Of a stretch of DNA of 64,000 bases, positions 46,301 to 57,910 are shown piece after piece. Under the pieces are notes generated by a model. It searched no databases. It saw only the letters and a list, made by a program, of their open reading frames with translations, and was not told the DNA's origin. Made by a program: the position numbers and the translations under genes. This DNA comes from Amyelois transitella (Eukaryota > Arthropoda > Insecta > Lepidoptera > Pyralidae), in contig NC_083512.1 of the NCBI RefSeq assembly GCF_032362555.1, positions 2,096,001 through 2,160,000 of the forward strand, read 5' to 3'. Positions within the stretch are counted from its first letter, which is position 1. Each line of letters starts with the position of its first letter.

Positions 46301-49300
46301 GATTATAAAAACCACGCCTCTTTCCCGGAGGGGTATGTATGGACTACCCCATTTCTTTGCCATGGATTTCGTTAAAGGCGACTAAGATATAGGCTTATAA
46401 ACTTGGGATTCTTCTTTTAGGCGATGGGCTAGCAACCTGTCTCTATTTGAATTCCAAATCTATCATAAATCCAAACAGCTAAACGTGACTTTTTCAAGAC
46501 TGTTGGCTCTGTCTACACCGCAAGGGATATGTACGTATGTATATATGTAGGTATTCTTGATAATCACACTGGTGAACATTCTAGGGTATCGTGGAGAATA
46601 TTGAACTTACCATTGACTGTGGGTGATCCATAAACGCCGCCTGGCCATTCAGTTGTCACCGTGTATTGGTGATGTCTGTATTCTGGCTTCCTGTACAGTA
46701 TTACGGATGTACCTTTAGGCGCGTATCCGTACTAGAACAATATAGAACTATTTATTTATACATAGTACTAGAAAATTGCCAACAGATGGCGTATTACGCT
46801 TTGAAAGTGGTAGAAAGTTGTGTTTGGCGTCGCGAAACCTTGTATCATATTTTCAATCAACTCATTTGTCAATAGATGGCGTTAATCATAATTTAATAAA
46901 TGCGTATCCGCGAAAATTAGCCATTAGCCACTCTTGGCAACCTGAAGTCGAACCCAGGCATTTGATGTCCAGCCTGAGTCATAAAAGTAGCCAGGTACCC
47001 GCCCTGACAAGCATATACATGTATTAGACCGTCGTACTCGAATACGATGTTTGGCCAATAGATGGCGCTAATTATAATTGTGATGTATCCATAAATAATA
47101 AGATTACTCTTGTATTTGTTTATGCACCAGAACATAAGCTGGCAACATTAAAAAAAGGACTCTTCCTTCCTTTTTACCTCTTCCACGTAAGAGTACATCT
47201 TTCCACTTTATAAAATTGTTTTATTATATTTATCGGTCACAATAAACGCAGTGCAGTATTTAAAGTTTTATTTTATTGTTTCGGACGGCCCGGGAGCACA
47301 CCAATAATTTACCTTATGCGTATCAGCAGATATACTAGCGACTCCTGGCAACCTGAAGTTGAACACAGGCACTTGATGACCCGCCTGGGTCACAAAAGCT
47401 GCCAGGAAAGAGGCACCGTTGTATTCGATTGCAATGTCTTGTCAATAGATGGCGCTAATTTTAATTACCTTATGCGTATCCGCAGATATACTGGCGACTC
47501 CTGAGAACCTGAAGTCGAACACAGGCTTTTCTTGTCTAGCCTGGTTCACAAAAGCGGCCAGGAATCCGCCCAGACAAGCGTCTACATGTAGAAGACTTCT
47601 TTTCCGCGAGGACGACCTCAATTTGACCATCATACGTCATTTGTCAATAGATGGCGCTCATTACAATTTACCTTATGCGTATCCGCAGATATACTAGCGA
47701 CTCCTGGCAACCTGAAGTCGAACACAGGCCCTTTTTGTCCAGCCTGGGTCACAAAAGCAGCCAGGAATCCGCCCAGACAAGCGTATACATGTAGGAGACC
47801 GACGTATTCGATTGCGATGTTTTGCCAATAGATGGCGCTATATACAATTTACCTTATGCGTATCCGCAGATATACTAGCGACTCCTGGCAACCTGAAGTC
47901 GAACACAGGCACTTGATGACCAGCCTGGGTCATGAAAGCGGCCAGGAATCCGCCCAGACAAGCGTCCACGTGGAGAGGAACGTCGTACTCTATCGCGATG
48001 TCTGATAAAGCGGCGATATTGTCCATGGTACCGTAGGGGAAGTTCGGCGCTGAGCCTACTATCTGCGAATGGAAAATAAATATCATTCGAGGTATTATTT
48101 GCTATATACTGGGGCTTTTGATCATGGAAATACGCCCGCTAGATTCTCCCTAATAACAACTAAAACAAACCAATTGAGAGAAAATGTTTAGCTAATGTCA
48201 AAAGTTCACATTCATTCGTTAAATTTTTTCGTGAAAAAGAAATCGTTCAAATTCTTTCGTGAAAAACGTTCATGATACTTCAAATGGTGATAACTGAAAA
48301 TCAGCGTTTTTGTACTCTTTCAGTGCATAAATAACGCTGAATTATGACCATTTCGACTTGCTACAGCGCACCTGTGTTAGTTTTAAGAATTTGTTATTGT
48401 TATATTTGTTTTGTATTTGTAGCATTGTCGAATAAACGTTTTATCTATCTAATCTCAATTCCATTATGAAGCCATGCAGAAGAATATGGCCGTCAGTCGT
48501 TTCAAGACTGTTTGCTCTATTTACCCCGCAAAAGATATAGACGTGACTATATGTATGTAAATACGTAAAAAAAATATGGTATTCATACATACATACATAT
48601 AATCACGTCTATATCCCTTGCGGGGTAGACAGAGCCAACAGTCTTGAAAAGACTGATAGGCCACGTTCAGCTATGTGGCTTTAAGATAGAATTGAAAGTC
48701 AAATAGTGGCAGGTGGCTAGCCCAAGTATTATGGTATTTATAAGTCAATGTAATAAAAAAATTAAAGCCCATAATTTAATTATGTTACCAAACAAGTCCT
48801 CCTGCCGACAGCCCTCCTCACAGCATCCACATCCACCTCCAAAGTGTCAGGATCCACTCGTACACTCTTCACAGACAAGCCCAAATATTGGGCGGCCTTA
48901 TCAAAAGCGCAATGAACTGTCGTGGGTACCACAATCTGCGGGTTGGATATACCTTTGCTGTAAGCGAGGTCACGGAACGCTTTGCACGCCATTATTATGG
49001 ACTCTGTACCGCCCGTTGTGATCTGGAAGAGGGTGTTCGGGTTATTGTAAGCAAGAACCGTTGTTATGTGAAATAGAATGGCTTATTTGAAGCCAATAAA
49101 AGGTACGGTAAGAAGTATACAGAGATCTTGGTAAGTCTCTGTCGACGTCTCCGGGTAAAAATTGTAAGTATCTAAAATGGTGCCGTGTGGTTCATGATAC
49201 AGCTGAATGTGGCCTTTCTATTTTTTCAAGACTGTTGGCTCTGTCTACCGCAATTTTATGTCTGAGGGATTTTCGAAGTACCTTCTACTTTTATGATATA

Positions 49301-51514
49301 GGTACCCCATAGGACCGCTTAATTCTATTACATGACAATACATGCTTAATATTTGTTTTAGAAATAATTACTGAAGATTTTTTGCTACAAACACCCCTCA
49401 ACGAAGTTAACTTATCGATGACGTTACTTCATAACTAAATTTGTGTATGAACAGATTTACAGATATTGTACATAGTTTTATTGTTTATCTATTTTTTTTA
49501 TTTATCTTATCCAACGCAATCATAAGACTTATCTATAGGTAGTAAAATTTGAAATAAATCAGAGTTTAGAAATTTTAAATAAACTTGGGACATTGTCTTT
49601 ATGATAAGAATATAACGATTGATCAGTTACTTTATAACGGCTACGCACTTTCGGGGAAAATCAGGGTCAATGAAGTATTTTTGCTCTCTTAATACCCAGG
49701 ACCTGGGCGACTGAGCGGAGCTTGGTGATTTTTTGTTATTCGATAAAAAAACCACAAAAAATATTATATATTCCCGGATTTGTATTAGTTTAGAGGCCAT
49801 GTTCCAATTTTCGAAGTTATGTACATTGGTTTGAAAAGTAAACGATGCTATTACGATGAGCACCTAATCCAGGATCCATGGTCAAAGGCATACCCCAGGC
49901 CCCTTTCCATAGTGACGAGGATGCAACCGGGACAAAAGCCAGGAGGAATAAGACGCGAGTGGTACCTAAGTATAATTTTTAAATCATAGCCGGCAACACT
50001 GCGCGTTGCGAGTCGGGAATAATTGGCTTATTCCAAGTCCCCTAACATCTCACCTCAGCAAAATCCGGGATTTTTATACTCCTCGTCGTGGTCGTCAGAT
50101 TCAAGAGATGACAACCCAACTAACTCACCGTGCCACAACACTGAGCGTCGCCATGGAACAGATTGACGGCCATCCTGACGACCTCGCTCTCCATCTTGTT
50201 GATTCCGGGGAACACGTCCGCGTGTAGTGGATTTGTGTACGCGGTTTGTGAGTACGCTTCACACGCCACCTTCACGATCTCGTCGTTCAAATGGTAGATA
50301 GCGCCGGATACGTTGCCGCTCTTCCAGTCGTATGCGCCTGTGATAACATACATGTATTCAATGATATGGTATGGTATGCCGTGTGGTTTCTGGCACTTTA
50401 GAATAGAAGTCTATTTCCATGGATGTCGTAAAAGGCGATTAAGAGATAGGCTTTTTCGGGAGCTGTGATTTTTACACTTAAGAGCATTATTATTGTGATG
50501 AAGTGAAGGAAGTGTGCAAAGATCGTGGCAAGTGGAAAGAGGTAGTCTCTGCCTACCCTTCCGGAAAAGAGGCGTGATTTTATGTATGTATGTATATTCT
50601 TGTAATTATTGCATTGTACAAATTTCTCACCTAAATGGAGATGATCCATAACCTCTTCTCTAATCTGTTCCGCAGTGAGTCCATTTTCTGGTAGTTCCCT
50701 CCGTATGTTGACCCCGGCCAGCCGTTTGACCACGTCTTTCTTGAAGCCTTGTTTGATGTCCGTCATTTTCTCCTCAATCTTCCTCCTCACTAATGGCACT
50801 TGACGAAGCCATCTGAAGAATTCGCGCCGCATGCGCGTTGTGACACCTAAATTGTTATTAAATAAATATCAATCCATACATTATAAAAAGTAAGCAAGTA
50901 AGATGTTGTGTACATTATGGAGTATGCAGAAGAATGGGGCTGAGTATTAACATATTGTAGAGCTATAAACATTCTTCAGTTTGGAAATCTTTCAATCAGC
51001 CCTGTTGGCTAGAAGCAGATGTGATGGTGCTAGTCTGAGAATAGTCTGCTACTCCCAGTGGATTAACTAGCTGTACCCCATAGATGATTGCTTTATGTTC
51101 AAATCAGTTATATTCAGCATTCCAGAATTACAAGTCACAGCTGTTCTCACGACAAAAGTTTTGGCGAATCGCAAGGTGCAAAGAGTGAGGATTATAGTGG
51201 TGGTTTTACAGAATTATAGATGAAAAGTTTGTTGTCTCTTGCAAGAATGTCTTTTTAAGCAATGAAGACTTCTGTGCTTAAAGTTAATATCACCTCTCTA
51301 TATTGTAAATATGTTCCTGCCATTAATTATTTTAATTATAAAAACATTTGAATAAATTTTTATAGTTCTAAAACTTACTATCTTTGGCATTGTACAGACT
51401 ATGTGCCCACACGATGGCGAGCACTGACGATGCGGTCATCGTGACAATTTGCCATGGCTCCTTGCCTTCGAACAGCCTGTTGATGGCTTTCAGTGGCTGT
51501 GGACGCTCACTCAT
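43345..51514 (-). CDS. Sply: Sphingosine-1-phosphate lyase
   Basis: PLP-dependent ER enzyme cleaving sphingosine-1-phosphate to a long-chain aldehyde and phosphoethanolamine, the exit step of sphingolipid breakdown. Ten coding exons join in phase: 51514-51379 (ATG), 50846-50631, 50337-50129, 49022-48789, 48062-47853, 46731-46611, 45398-45281, 44545-44399, 43961-43841, 43461-43345 (TAA); 542 residues, the family's normal length. Visible: N-terminal membrane segment after [54 protein letters not shown] (Asp facing the cofactor), SADTHK with the PLP lysine as last residue of its exon, [37 protein letters not shown] 3' splice site sits 2 bases before the ATG, so a non-coding first exon lies upstream, probably near 52.2-52.6 kb. 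The intron after the PLP exon holds four decayed tandem copies of that exon. Confidence 0.96.
43718..43836 (+). repeat. Family A 3' half
   Basis: Forward, ends 5 bases from the donor of the S1P lyase exon 43961-43841. Confidence 0.75.
44000..44270 (-). repeat. Family E repeat
   Basis: Reverse copy ending cgggcacagct, in the intron between S1P lyase exons 44399 and 43961. Confidence 0.75.
44661..44744 (-). repeat. Family A 3' end
   Basis: Reverse fragment starting with a catacatacata tail. Confidence 0.75.
45532..45641 (+). mobile_element. Family B 3' end
   Basis: Forward, [16 protein letters not shown] then a TATG-type tail. Confidence 0.75.
45671..46091. repeat. Family A inverted pair
   Basis: Reversed partial copy (45671-45840) then a forward full copy (45841-46091), head to head. 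Confidence 0.82.
46106..46340. mobile_element. Two family B ends in opposite orientation, 23-bp hairpin
   Basis: A forward end (46106-46301) meets a reversed stub (46313-46340). The 23 bases at 46279-46301 and 46313-46335 are perfectly complementary around an 11-base loop. Confidence 0.85.
46342..46548 (+). repeat. Family A element
   Basis: Forward, 5' end missing; ends 60 bases before the S1P lyase exon 46611-46731. Confidence 0.78.
46893..47852 (-). pseudogene. Tandem partial copies of the S1P lyase PLP exon
   Basis: Four units lie downstream (in gene direction) of the true exon 48062-47853: 47842-47671, 47660-47467, 47460-47312 and 47053-46893. Each carries about the last 150 bases of the exon plus about 30 bases of intron with an agatggcgct motif. 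None has the exon's first ~65 bases or its acceptor. The first three keep SADTHK and a GT donor; the fourth ends in a stop (VANG then TAA) and lost the donor. The second keeps HVDACLGG, the first has HVYACLGG, and the third lost that block in frame. Confidence 0.85.
48450..48725. repeat. Family A pair, tail to tail
   Basis: Forward 3' half (48450-48560), then a reversed copy (48584-48725) stopping 60 bases before the S1P lyase exon 49022-48789. Confidence 0.78.
49181..49250 (+). repeat. Family A remnant
   Basis: Only the ends remain: gtgccgtgtggttc and gactgttggctctgtctacc. Confidence 0.6.
49640..49955 (+). repeat. Family C repeat
   Basis: Ends gggacaaaagccaggaggaa; in the intron between S1P lyase exons 50129 and 49022. 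Confidence 0.6.
50370..50593 (+). repeat. Family A remnant joined to a family B 3' end
   Basis: A 5' piece of family A (50370-50460) is followed by a family B end with tail (50497-50593). Confidence 0.7.
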
Positions 51515-52743
51515 GACTGTAAAATAAAACAGAAATTGAAGATAAACATAGTTATAGCCTCAATCCTTTATACATTGTATATATACTTATATATTTATAT
51601 AGAATTTTTAGTTTGAAAGAGTGTATAAAGAACTTATTTGTTTCAGATATTCCTAGTTACATCTTTTCTTTGTTTTAGGATAAGATCAAAAGCAGTAGAT
51701 TTTCTTTTTAAACTACATATGAATCAAACTTGATAATTATGAATTTTAGCATATAATTATGGCTTTGTAACCTTCCTTACCTGCGGGCAATGTACAGAAA
51801 TCAACAAACACCTATGAGCAAATCGATCATATGTATGATTAACGAAAAAATTATAATCTATCACTAAATTTTCTTTACTACATAAATATAATTTCAAATT
51901 CCAATGTACCTATGATTGTGACTTGTTATTAATGATGATAACACAAAGATAGCCGTAGTTTTACAAGCAATATTAACCAACAATTCTTGAAGATAATAGG
52001 GATAATTAATGCAAACAAGAATTAAAACAAACCGAGGCCGAAGGAATATAAAATCAGAACAATAACAATGTCACCATTCGGCTACACATTCGTTGTTACA
52101 GAAATTAATCTTTATCACCCCTAAGTAGTTACATTTAAGTCTTTTTCAATGACAATATGTTGTAAATAACTTGTGGTTGTATGTACAGTATACCATCACA
52201 GATGATACAATAGTTGTCAATGTCTAGTCTACTTCAAAATAATTATTGTCGCCACAATATGTCAGTTTTGGTCCGGTCCGTCCCTTACCATTCTACTACT
52301 ACCATCTATCACACGGACAATTTAGCATGGTCTGTCTGTGGTCCAGGGCCCATTCCATTCGACAATGTCCCGCTGGCAGAAAGTTTATTATATAACACAA
52401 ACTCTTTGCGTGACGGATATGCTTTCGCCTGATTTGTTTGGGACCGTATTTTATCCACACTATCAATTTCATATTACAGTCTCAGCAACAACAAAAAACG
52501 AACTCAAACTACAGAATACTTCTATTTGTTAAAAAAAAAATTACTTAAGCGTGCACTTACAATTTTCGATTTTAATTTTTTTATTGGCCATAAAACTTAG
52601 AGTGTATAGGAGCCCCTTTACTTTACTACGAACCAAATTTGATGGTCGTTTTGGTCGTGTGTGTTCATTCGGGCGGGCACGAACAACAGCTGTCCGCAAT
52701 GAGTCATCCGCCTCCAGTTTCCTGTATTCCAAACACAGCGAAA
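51515..52743. promoter_or_regulatory. Divergent promoter region of S1P lyase and Rsu1
   Basis: The two start codons point away from each other 1.2 kb apart. The region has no family A-F repeats, unlike almost all other gaps of this size here. An acceptor at 51518-51517 implies a non-coding first exon of S1P lyase within it. No core promoter motif was identified. Confidence 0.5.
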
Positions 52744-55481
52744 ATGTCGAAGGCGAAGAAAGTTATTGAAGAAGCGCGAGAAATAAACAATCCTGAGATA
52801 GATTTAGTGGACAAAGGAATCTCTAACCTCGATGAAGTACCTGGATTGTGTAAGTTAACTGTTTCAAACTAGTTTTCGCCATAAAAGGAACGAGTTTCTG
52901 TTACCTGTTTGAGTGTACCTACCAACTTTAGTTGCATATGTTTTATTTATATGCAGATTCAAGAGGCAAAACCTATGAGCAAAACTATATCCTGAGAAAA
53001 ATTAGACATATTGTAGTTTCAATAAATTTGTCCAAAATTGCTGCTAATAATTTAGCTCCGTAATTAATTTTGAAGGCACCCACTTATAGTTCCATCAAAG
53101 GTATATTTTTATTTGTTTACCAACACATTACATTCATAAACTAATGTTCTTTTTTTCAGTCAGCCTTGCCAATATAACCAGACTCTCATTGAGTCATAAC
53201 AAAATTCAGACAGTACCACCTGCTCTTGCTAATTTGATAAACCTGGAAATTCTGAATTTTGCCAACAACCACATTGAGGAACTCCCAGTGAGCCTGTCAT
53301 CTTTACCTAAACTCAGGATTCTGAATGTCTCTTTGAATAGACTGAATGGGCTTCCAAGAGGATTTGGAGCATTTCCTGTGTTGGAAATTTTGGACTTAAC
53401 ATACAATAATCTCAATGAGAAAAATTTGCCAGGGAACTTCTTTATGATGGGTTTGTTAAATCATTTACCATTTTGCTAGATTTACTCTAAAAAACTGAAC
53501 AGTTTACTGCGAAAATCACACAATTTTTAACTCTCCAAGGTAATTAAGGAAACATGATTTTGTAAATGAACATGTTAAAATTTTTGAATTCAAATTTTTA
53601 TCCAATTAATCAAAACTAAATTGTTAGGTCTTTAGATATAAAATTGTTTAAATAGTATTTATATATAACAGTTAAAAGGGCTATATAGACTCTGACTACT
53701 GGGTAAGGGATTAATACATGATATTTGTATGTATGTACCTAGATAATTAATTGAGGTGTTGTTCCCATGTTATATAATTTTAAATTTTATACTTTCAGAG
53801 AGTCTAAGAGCTTTATACTTGGGGGATAATGACTTTGAGTATCTGCCACCGGACATTGGGAATTTGAAGAACCTGCAAATTGTTAGTAATATTTTGGGTT
53901 TACCATTAACAAATATTTTTCCTTGTACTTGTACTGCTTTGTTTGTCAAAAGGATAATTAAAATAATTCTGTGGATTTTTTAACTAAATGTAACAAACCA
54001 ATTAGTTATTGTAAAGCATAAGGTTACAATCACATTATTATTTCCTTTTTTACCACCCCATCTATTTCCCATGGATGTTGTAAAAAGCGATTAAGGGATA
54101 AGCTTATAAACTAAGGATCTTTTTTTTTTGTAAGATGGGCTAGCAAACTGTATGTTTGAGTTTCTATCCTATCATTAAGCCAAACAGCTGAATGTGGTCT
54201 ATTAGTCTTTTCAGACTGTTGGCTGTTTAACCCCGGTGGGTGACAAGGGATATAAATGTAATTGTATGTACATAATAAAATTGGTAAAGTAAGAAGTAGT
54301 TTTAAACAGACAAGGCAATGTTAAAGAAAATGTCTAATTTTTTCAGCTGTCAATGCGTGAGAACGATCTAATCGAAGTCCCGCGTGAGTTGGGGCAGTTG
54401 TCTCGTCTCCGGGAGCTTCATCTGCAGGCCAACAGGCTCGTGGTATTGCCTCCTGAAATTGGTTAGTATGACATGTTTTTTTTTTATTATTTAAATTACA
54501 GCAGAAATATTGTTTTTCCTTATTTATTCTGTTATTTGAAGGAAACATTTTTTCCTTCACGTAAAGGACAAATTACATCTTTAGAGTTTTTACAGATAAT
54601 TAAGTATTAAGGAAAAAAGAATGAGGGCAATCCATTATTCTAATTAACTCCTATTCTTCCTTCTGGCTTTAGTCCCAGTTGCATCCTCACCTCTCTGGAG
54701 AGGACCTGGGGTATGCCTTTGAATATATTTGAATTATAATTAACAGTTAGATAACTCTAATTAGCGAACCTAAAAAAGTGAGGGGCTCATGTTTTCATTC
54801 AAATTTCATTAAAATTCTCTCTCATACCCATGGTTTTGTAAAGTTAAAAATCAACTTGGGGAAAAATTTTTTTGTTTTTTTTTTTTTTAAATTGAAAATT
54901 TTTTTTTTGTATGTTTATAAGGATTGTAACGTGATAAAATTTCAAACCATTGGTCTGATTTTTATAAAATTTAAAATGTGTGGAGGATCTGTCAAACTAT
55001 TATATATTATTCTTTAATAGGTGTTTTTTGTGTTTTTTCCAGGTACGCTAGATTTGGCCAGCAACAAATCGGTGTTGCGCCTAGAAGGCAACTTCTGGAT
55101 ACCGCCGATTGAAGATCAGATCTCCTTGGGGCCTTCCCACGTCCTGGATTATTTGCGATCGGAGACTTACAGAGTGTAAGTTATTAACTTTAAAAGACCC
55201 TATCAATACTAATATTATAAAAAGATTTGTTTGTTTTTGAAGCACCAAAAACTACTGAATGGAATATGAAATTTGTCACAGAAATAGAGTATGTACAAGA
55301 CAAAGGCATCTTTGGTCTTGGGAACCCCCATGAAAGTAAAACCATGATCCAATTTCCAGGTTTCTCACATCCGTTTCACTTGTGTATTTTCAGGTTGTAC
55401 AGTCGTCACATGTCCGCGAAGCCCCCGCCGCCCGCGCAGACTCTGGACAAGAGCAAGAAAGCTAGTCGCGCGCGGTCATAG
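52744..55481 (+). CDS. Rsu1: Ras suppressor protein 1 (leucine-rich repeat adaptor)
   Basis: LRR protein that binds PINCH in the integrin-linked kinase-PINCH-parvin complex at adhesion sites (icarus in Drosophila). Six exons join in phase: 52744-52849, 53160-53450, 53799-53881, 54347-54461, 55043-55175, 55394-55481 (TAG); 271 residues versus about 277 in mammals. Seven LRR units run through residues 38-210: ITRLSLSHNKIQTVPP, LEILNFANNHIEELP, LRILNVSLNRLNGLP, LEILDLTYNNLNEKNLPGN, LRALYLGDNDFEYLPPDIG, LSMRENDLIEVP, LRELHLQANRLVVLPPEI. The cap region has HVLDYLRSETYRVLYSRHM and a basic tail. I chose the ATG giving MSKAKKVIEEARE as in other RSU1 proteins; an in-frame ATG at 52699 would add 15 residues. 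AATAAA at 55889-55894 is a likely poly(A) signal. Confidence 0.95.
54058..54270 (+). repeat. Family A element, diverged
   Basis: Forward, in the Rsu1 intron between 53881 and 54347. Confidence 0.75.
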
Positions 55482-57469
55482 ACAACGGGAGAATGTGCCA
55501 TAGACTACGGGAGTGTGTACTGCCATAGACTAACAAGTATTAATAGGTTGGAGCAAAGTGTAGGATTTCGATTGAGTTCTAAGTGTTTTATATGGAACCG
55601 AGTAATTTATGTTTTTGGCTGATGGATTCAGTAAGATATTAACACTCTAATAAGTACAACGTTATTTGTATGTAACGTCAAAATATGTCCGACTTGACTC
55701 AATGAAATAGATACATATTTGTTATCATGAATGGTACTTGTTACTTGTTTATGATTCTGAGGCAACATTTTAATCTTGAAACAATATAAACTCGGTTATC
55801 TAAAATGATTCACTGTGTTACTAGAAGTTCAATCCCACTCATGTTTGTAATAGAGATCTTAATAGAAATAACATTAGTTTTATGTCGTAATAAATAATAA
55901 TGCATTTTTTATTTGAAAAATATTTAATGACAAACTTGTACGCTATGTACAAAAAAATACAATTTAACAAGTGCACTTATTTACATTATATAATTATTGT
56001 AAGTAAACCAAAAACAAATTCATCACTTGAATCATGTAACATTGTGTCTATTCAAGTGAAAAACATTATTATGGTGCTATACACATAAAATAAAATATAA
56101 GGAACATTATTATTTTTATATTACACATAATGAAACAAACCAAATTAAATTAGACGTAAGATATTAATTATTTTTTTCTTTTTACAAAATAAATTATTAC
56201 TAACAAATCATGTTTTTTTTCTTTTACAAATTACATAAATCAGTTCTTTTTATACAAAATGGTCACTTGGTTTAGTACCGCTCGCAATAACTCGATTAAA
56301 CTACAGTATCGACTCCCTATTTAAATAAAAAAATAAAAAATAACTTGATTCCTAACAGGACTCGCATATGATGTGTTAAGTCTGATCAGCAAATCTTCCT
56401 TGCACACTATTCCCATAAGTCGAGTCCATACGGCAAGCACAAGAAAATGCCCTTAACTATTTATAAATATGTATGAAAATCTACAGGTATTAAACGCGCA
56501 CGTAACGTAAGTTAATTTTATCACGGTCATTGTATCGGATTATTGTAACATGATTCGAGATAAAATAAAGTACGTTACGAGCGAGTCTAATACCTGTAGT
56601 ATTTATAAATAGTACCTATAACGCAACGCGAAACTGTTAAATCAGTATCTTCTACACTTCTATGGACTAGTTTTTTTAGAGATTCCCTCCTACGTGTTTC
56701 CATCTCAGTTACTTTTTCAGACATTATACTTACCTGCCTTTCATTAATTAACACTATATTTTGCCCGCAGCTTCGCACGCGCGAATTTAGCGCCACCTAC
56801 AAAAGAAACAGGTATTTCGCAAATCCCACAGGAACTAGTTTTTACCGGGATTAAAGTACTCTGTGTCCTTCTCCAGACTCTTAATTATCTCTGTCATCCT
56901 GGCGTGTTCCCAGTTGCACCCTATGTACATATATGCAAAATTTGAAGAAGATTAGTTCAGTAGATAACGCGTTAAAACAACAAACTAATTTACTTTTGCA
57001 TTTGAACATTAATTGGGATAAGTAATGTACAGTTTAACAAACTTAATAATATCCTATTACTTTTGTACTAAGATGCAATGTTGGAACTCCCTCTCATCCT
57101 CTCATACTTTGAGGCACTATTTATCACTGAATTCTTTAAATGTCAAATAATGATAAATTTTATTTTCGCGTTTTATTTATTTTAATTTGTGAACATCTGA
57201 AGTCGTAATAAGTAACAATTCATTTTATTGTTTTTGCAATTTTTTTTTGTCATAAAATAACTTCTATATGTATGTCAGTTTTGAAATTTATCAAATCTAT
57301 GTCAAAACTAAAGTTGTAAAGGTGCCACCAAATAAGTCTTAGCCTTTTATAACAAGATTTTTTTAACGATTTCCTTTAAGACTATCATTGAAAAATAATG
57401 GTACAAATATCATCAGTATGTTATTAGTATTAATTAATTCTTTGAAACCATGAAACATGAAACAAACAT
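55482..57469. other. Convergent 3' ends of Rsu1 and Nemp
   Basis: Rsu1 3' UTR to about 55900, then AT-rich DNA. A cttcgcacgcgcga repeat remnant near 56770. No exon recognised. Confidence 0.45.
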
Positions 57470-57539
57470 TTATTCTTCATATTCCGAAGAATCATCATCT
57501 GAGATTTCCATCACCCGTCTGCAGACCGCAGGGCTGCTC
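57470..57539 (-). CDS. Nemp: Possible alternative last exon of Nemp (tail duplication)
   Basis: Behind an acceptor (ttgacag, 57546-57540) the - strand reads SSPAVCRRVMEISDDDSS then EYEE and TAA (57472-57470). This mirrors the main tail SCRRTLEISDDDSTDDDL at 58058-57911. The exon begins in the same phase, needing two bases from before, exactly what the exon at 59757-59596 supplies (..SK, then R). Splicing 59596 to 57539 would skip the main last exon and give a shorter tail. An AATAAA overlaps the stop codon. It could instead be a decayed partial duplication. Confidence 0.5.
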
Positions 57540-57910
57540 CTGTCAATTGAATTTATTTAAACTTTTTTTATAAAATACAAATGTATAGCACAATAGGCGG
57601 ACTTAATGTTAGGAGAATTATCTACCAGTCAACCATTGGGTCTGGCTGAGAACTTTAAAGTGAATTATTGTCTATTTCAATTGAATTTAAAGTTGATCAC
57701 TTTTAAGTTCTTATATTCCAACTAACTCTCAACGCTCCGAGTCTGATGCAGTATTTATGATTCAATCCGTCAAAACTTGAGCAATTTGGAAACTCCGCTG
57801 CTATTGGCTTATATCATAGCATACTTCGCCGTGATTGGCCAATGGCGTGTGACGTGAAAGTGTCACATCACAGAACTTCAGGCCCAGTAAAGAAACTATT
57901 CACGAACCTA

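Noticed and set aside
47853-48062. Mutually exclusive exons in S1P lyase as a firm call
   Set aside because: The extra units lack the first third of the exon and any acceptor, so complete alternative exons are not supported; kept only as a finding.
56587-56796. 69-codon ORF on the - strand
   Set aside because: Overlaps a repeat remnant and has no splice sites linking it to Nemp.
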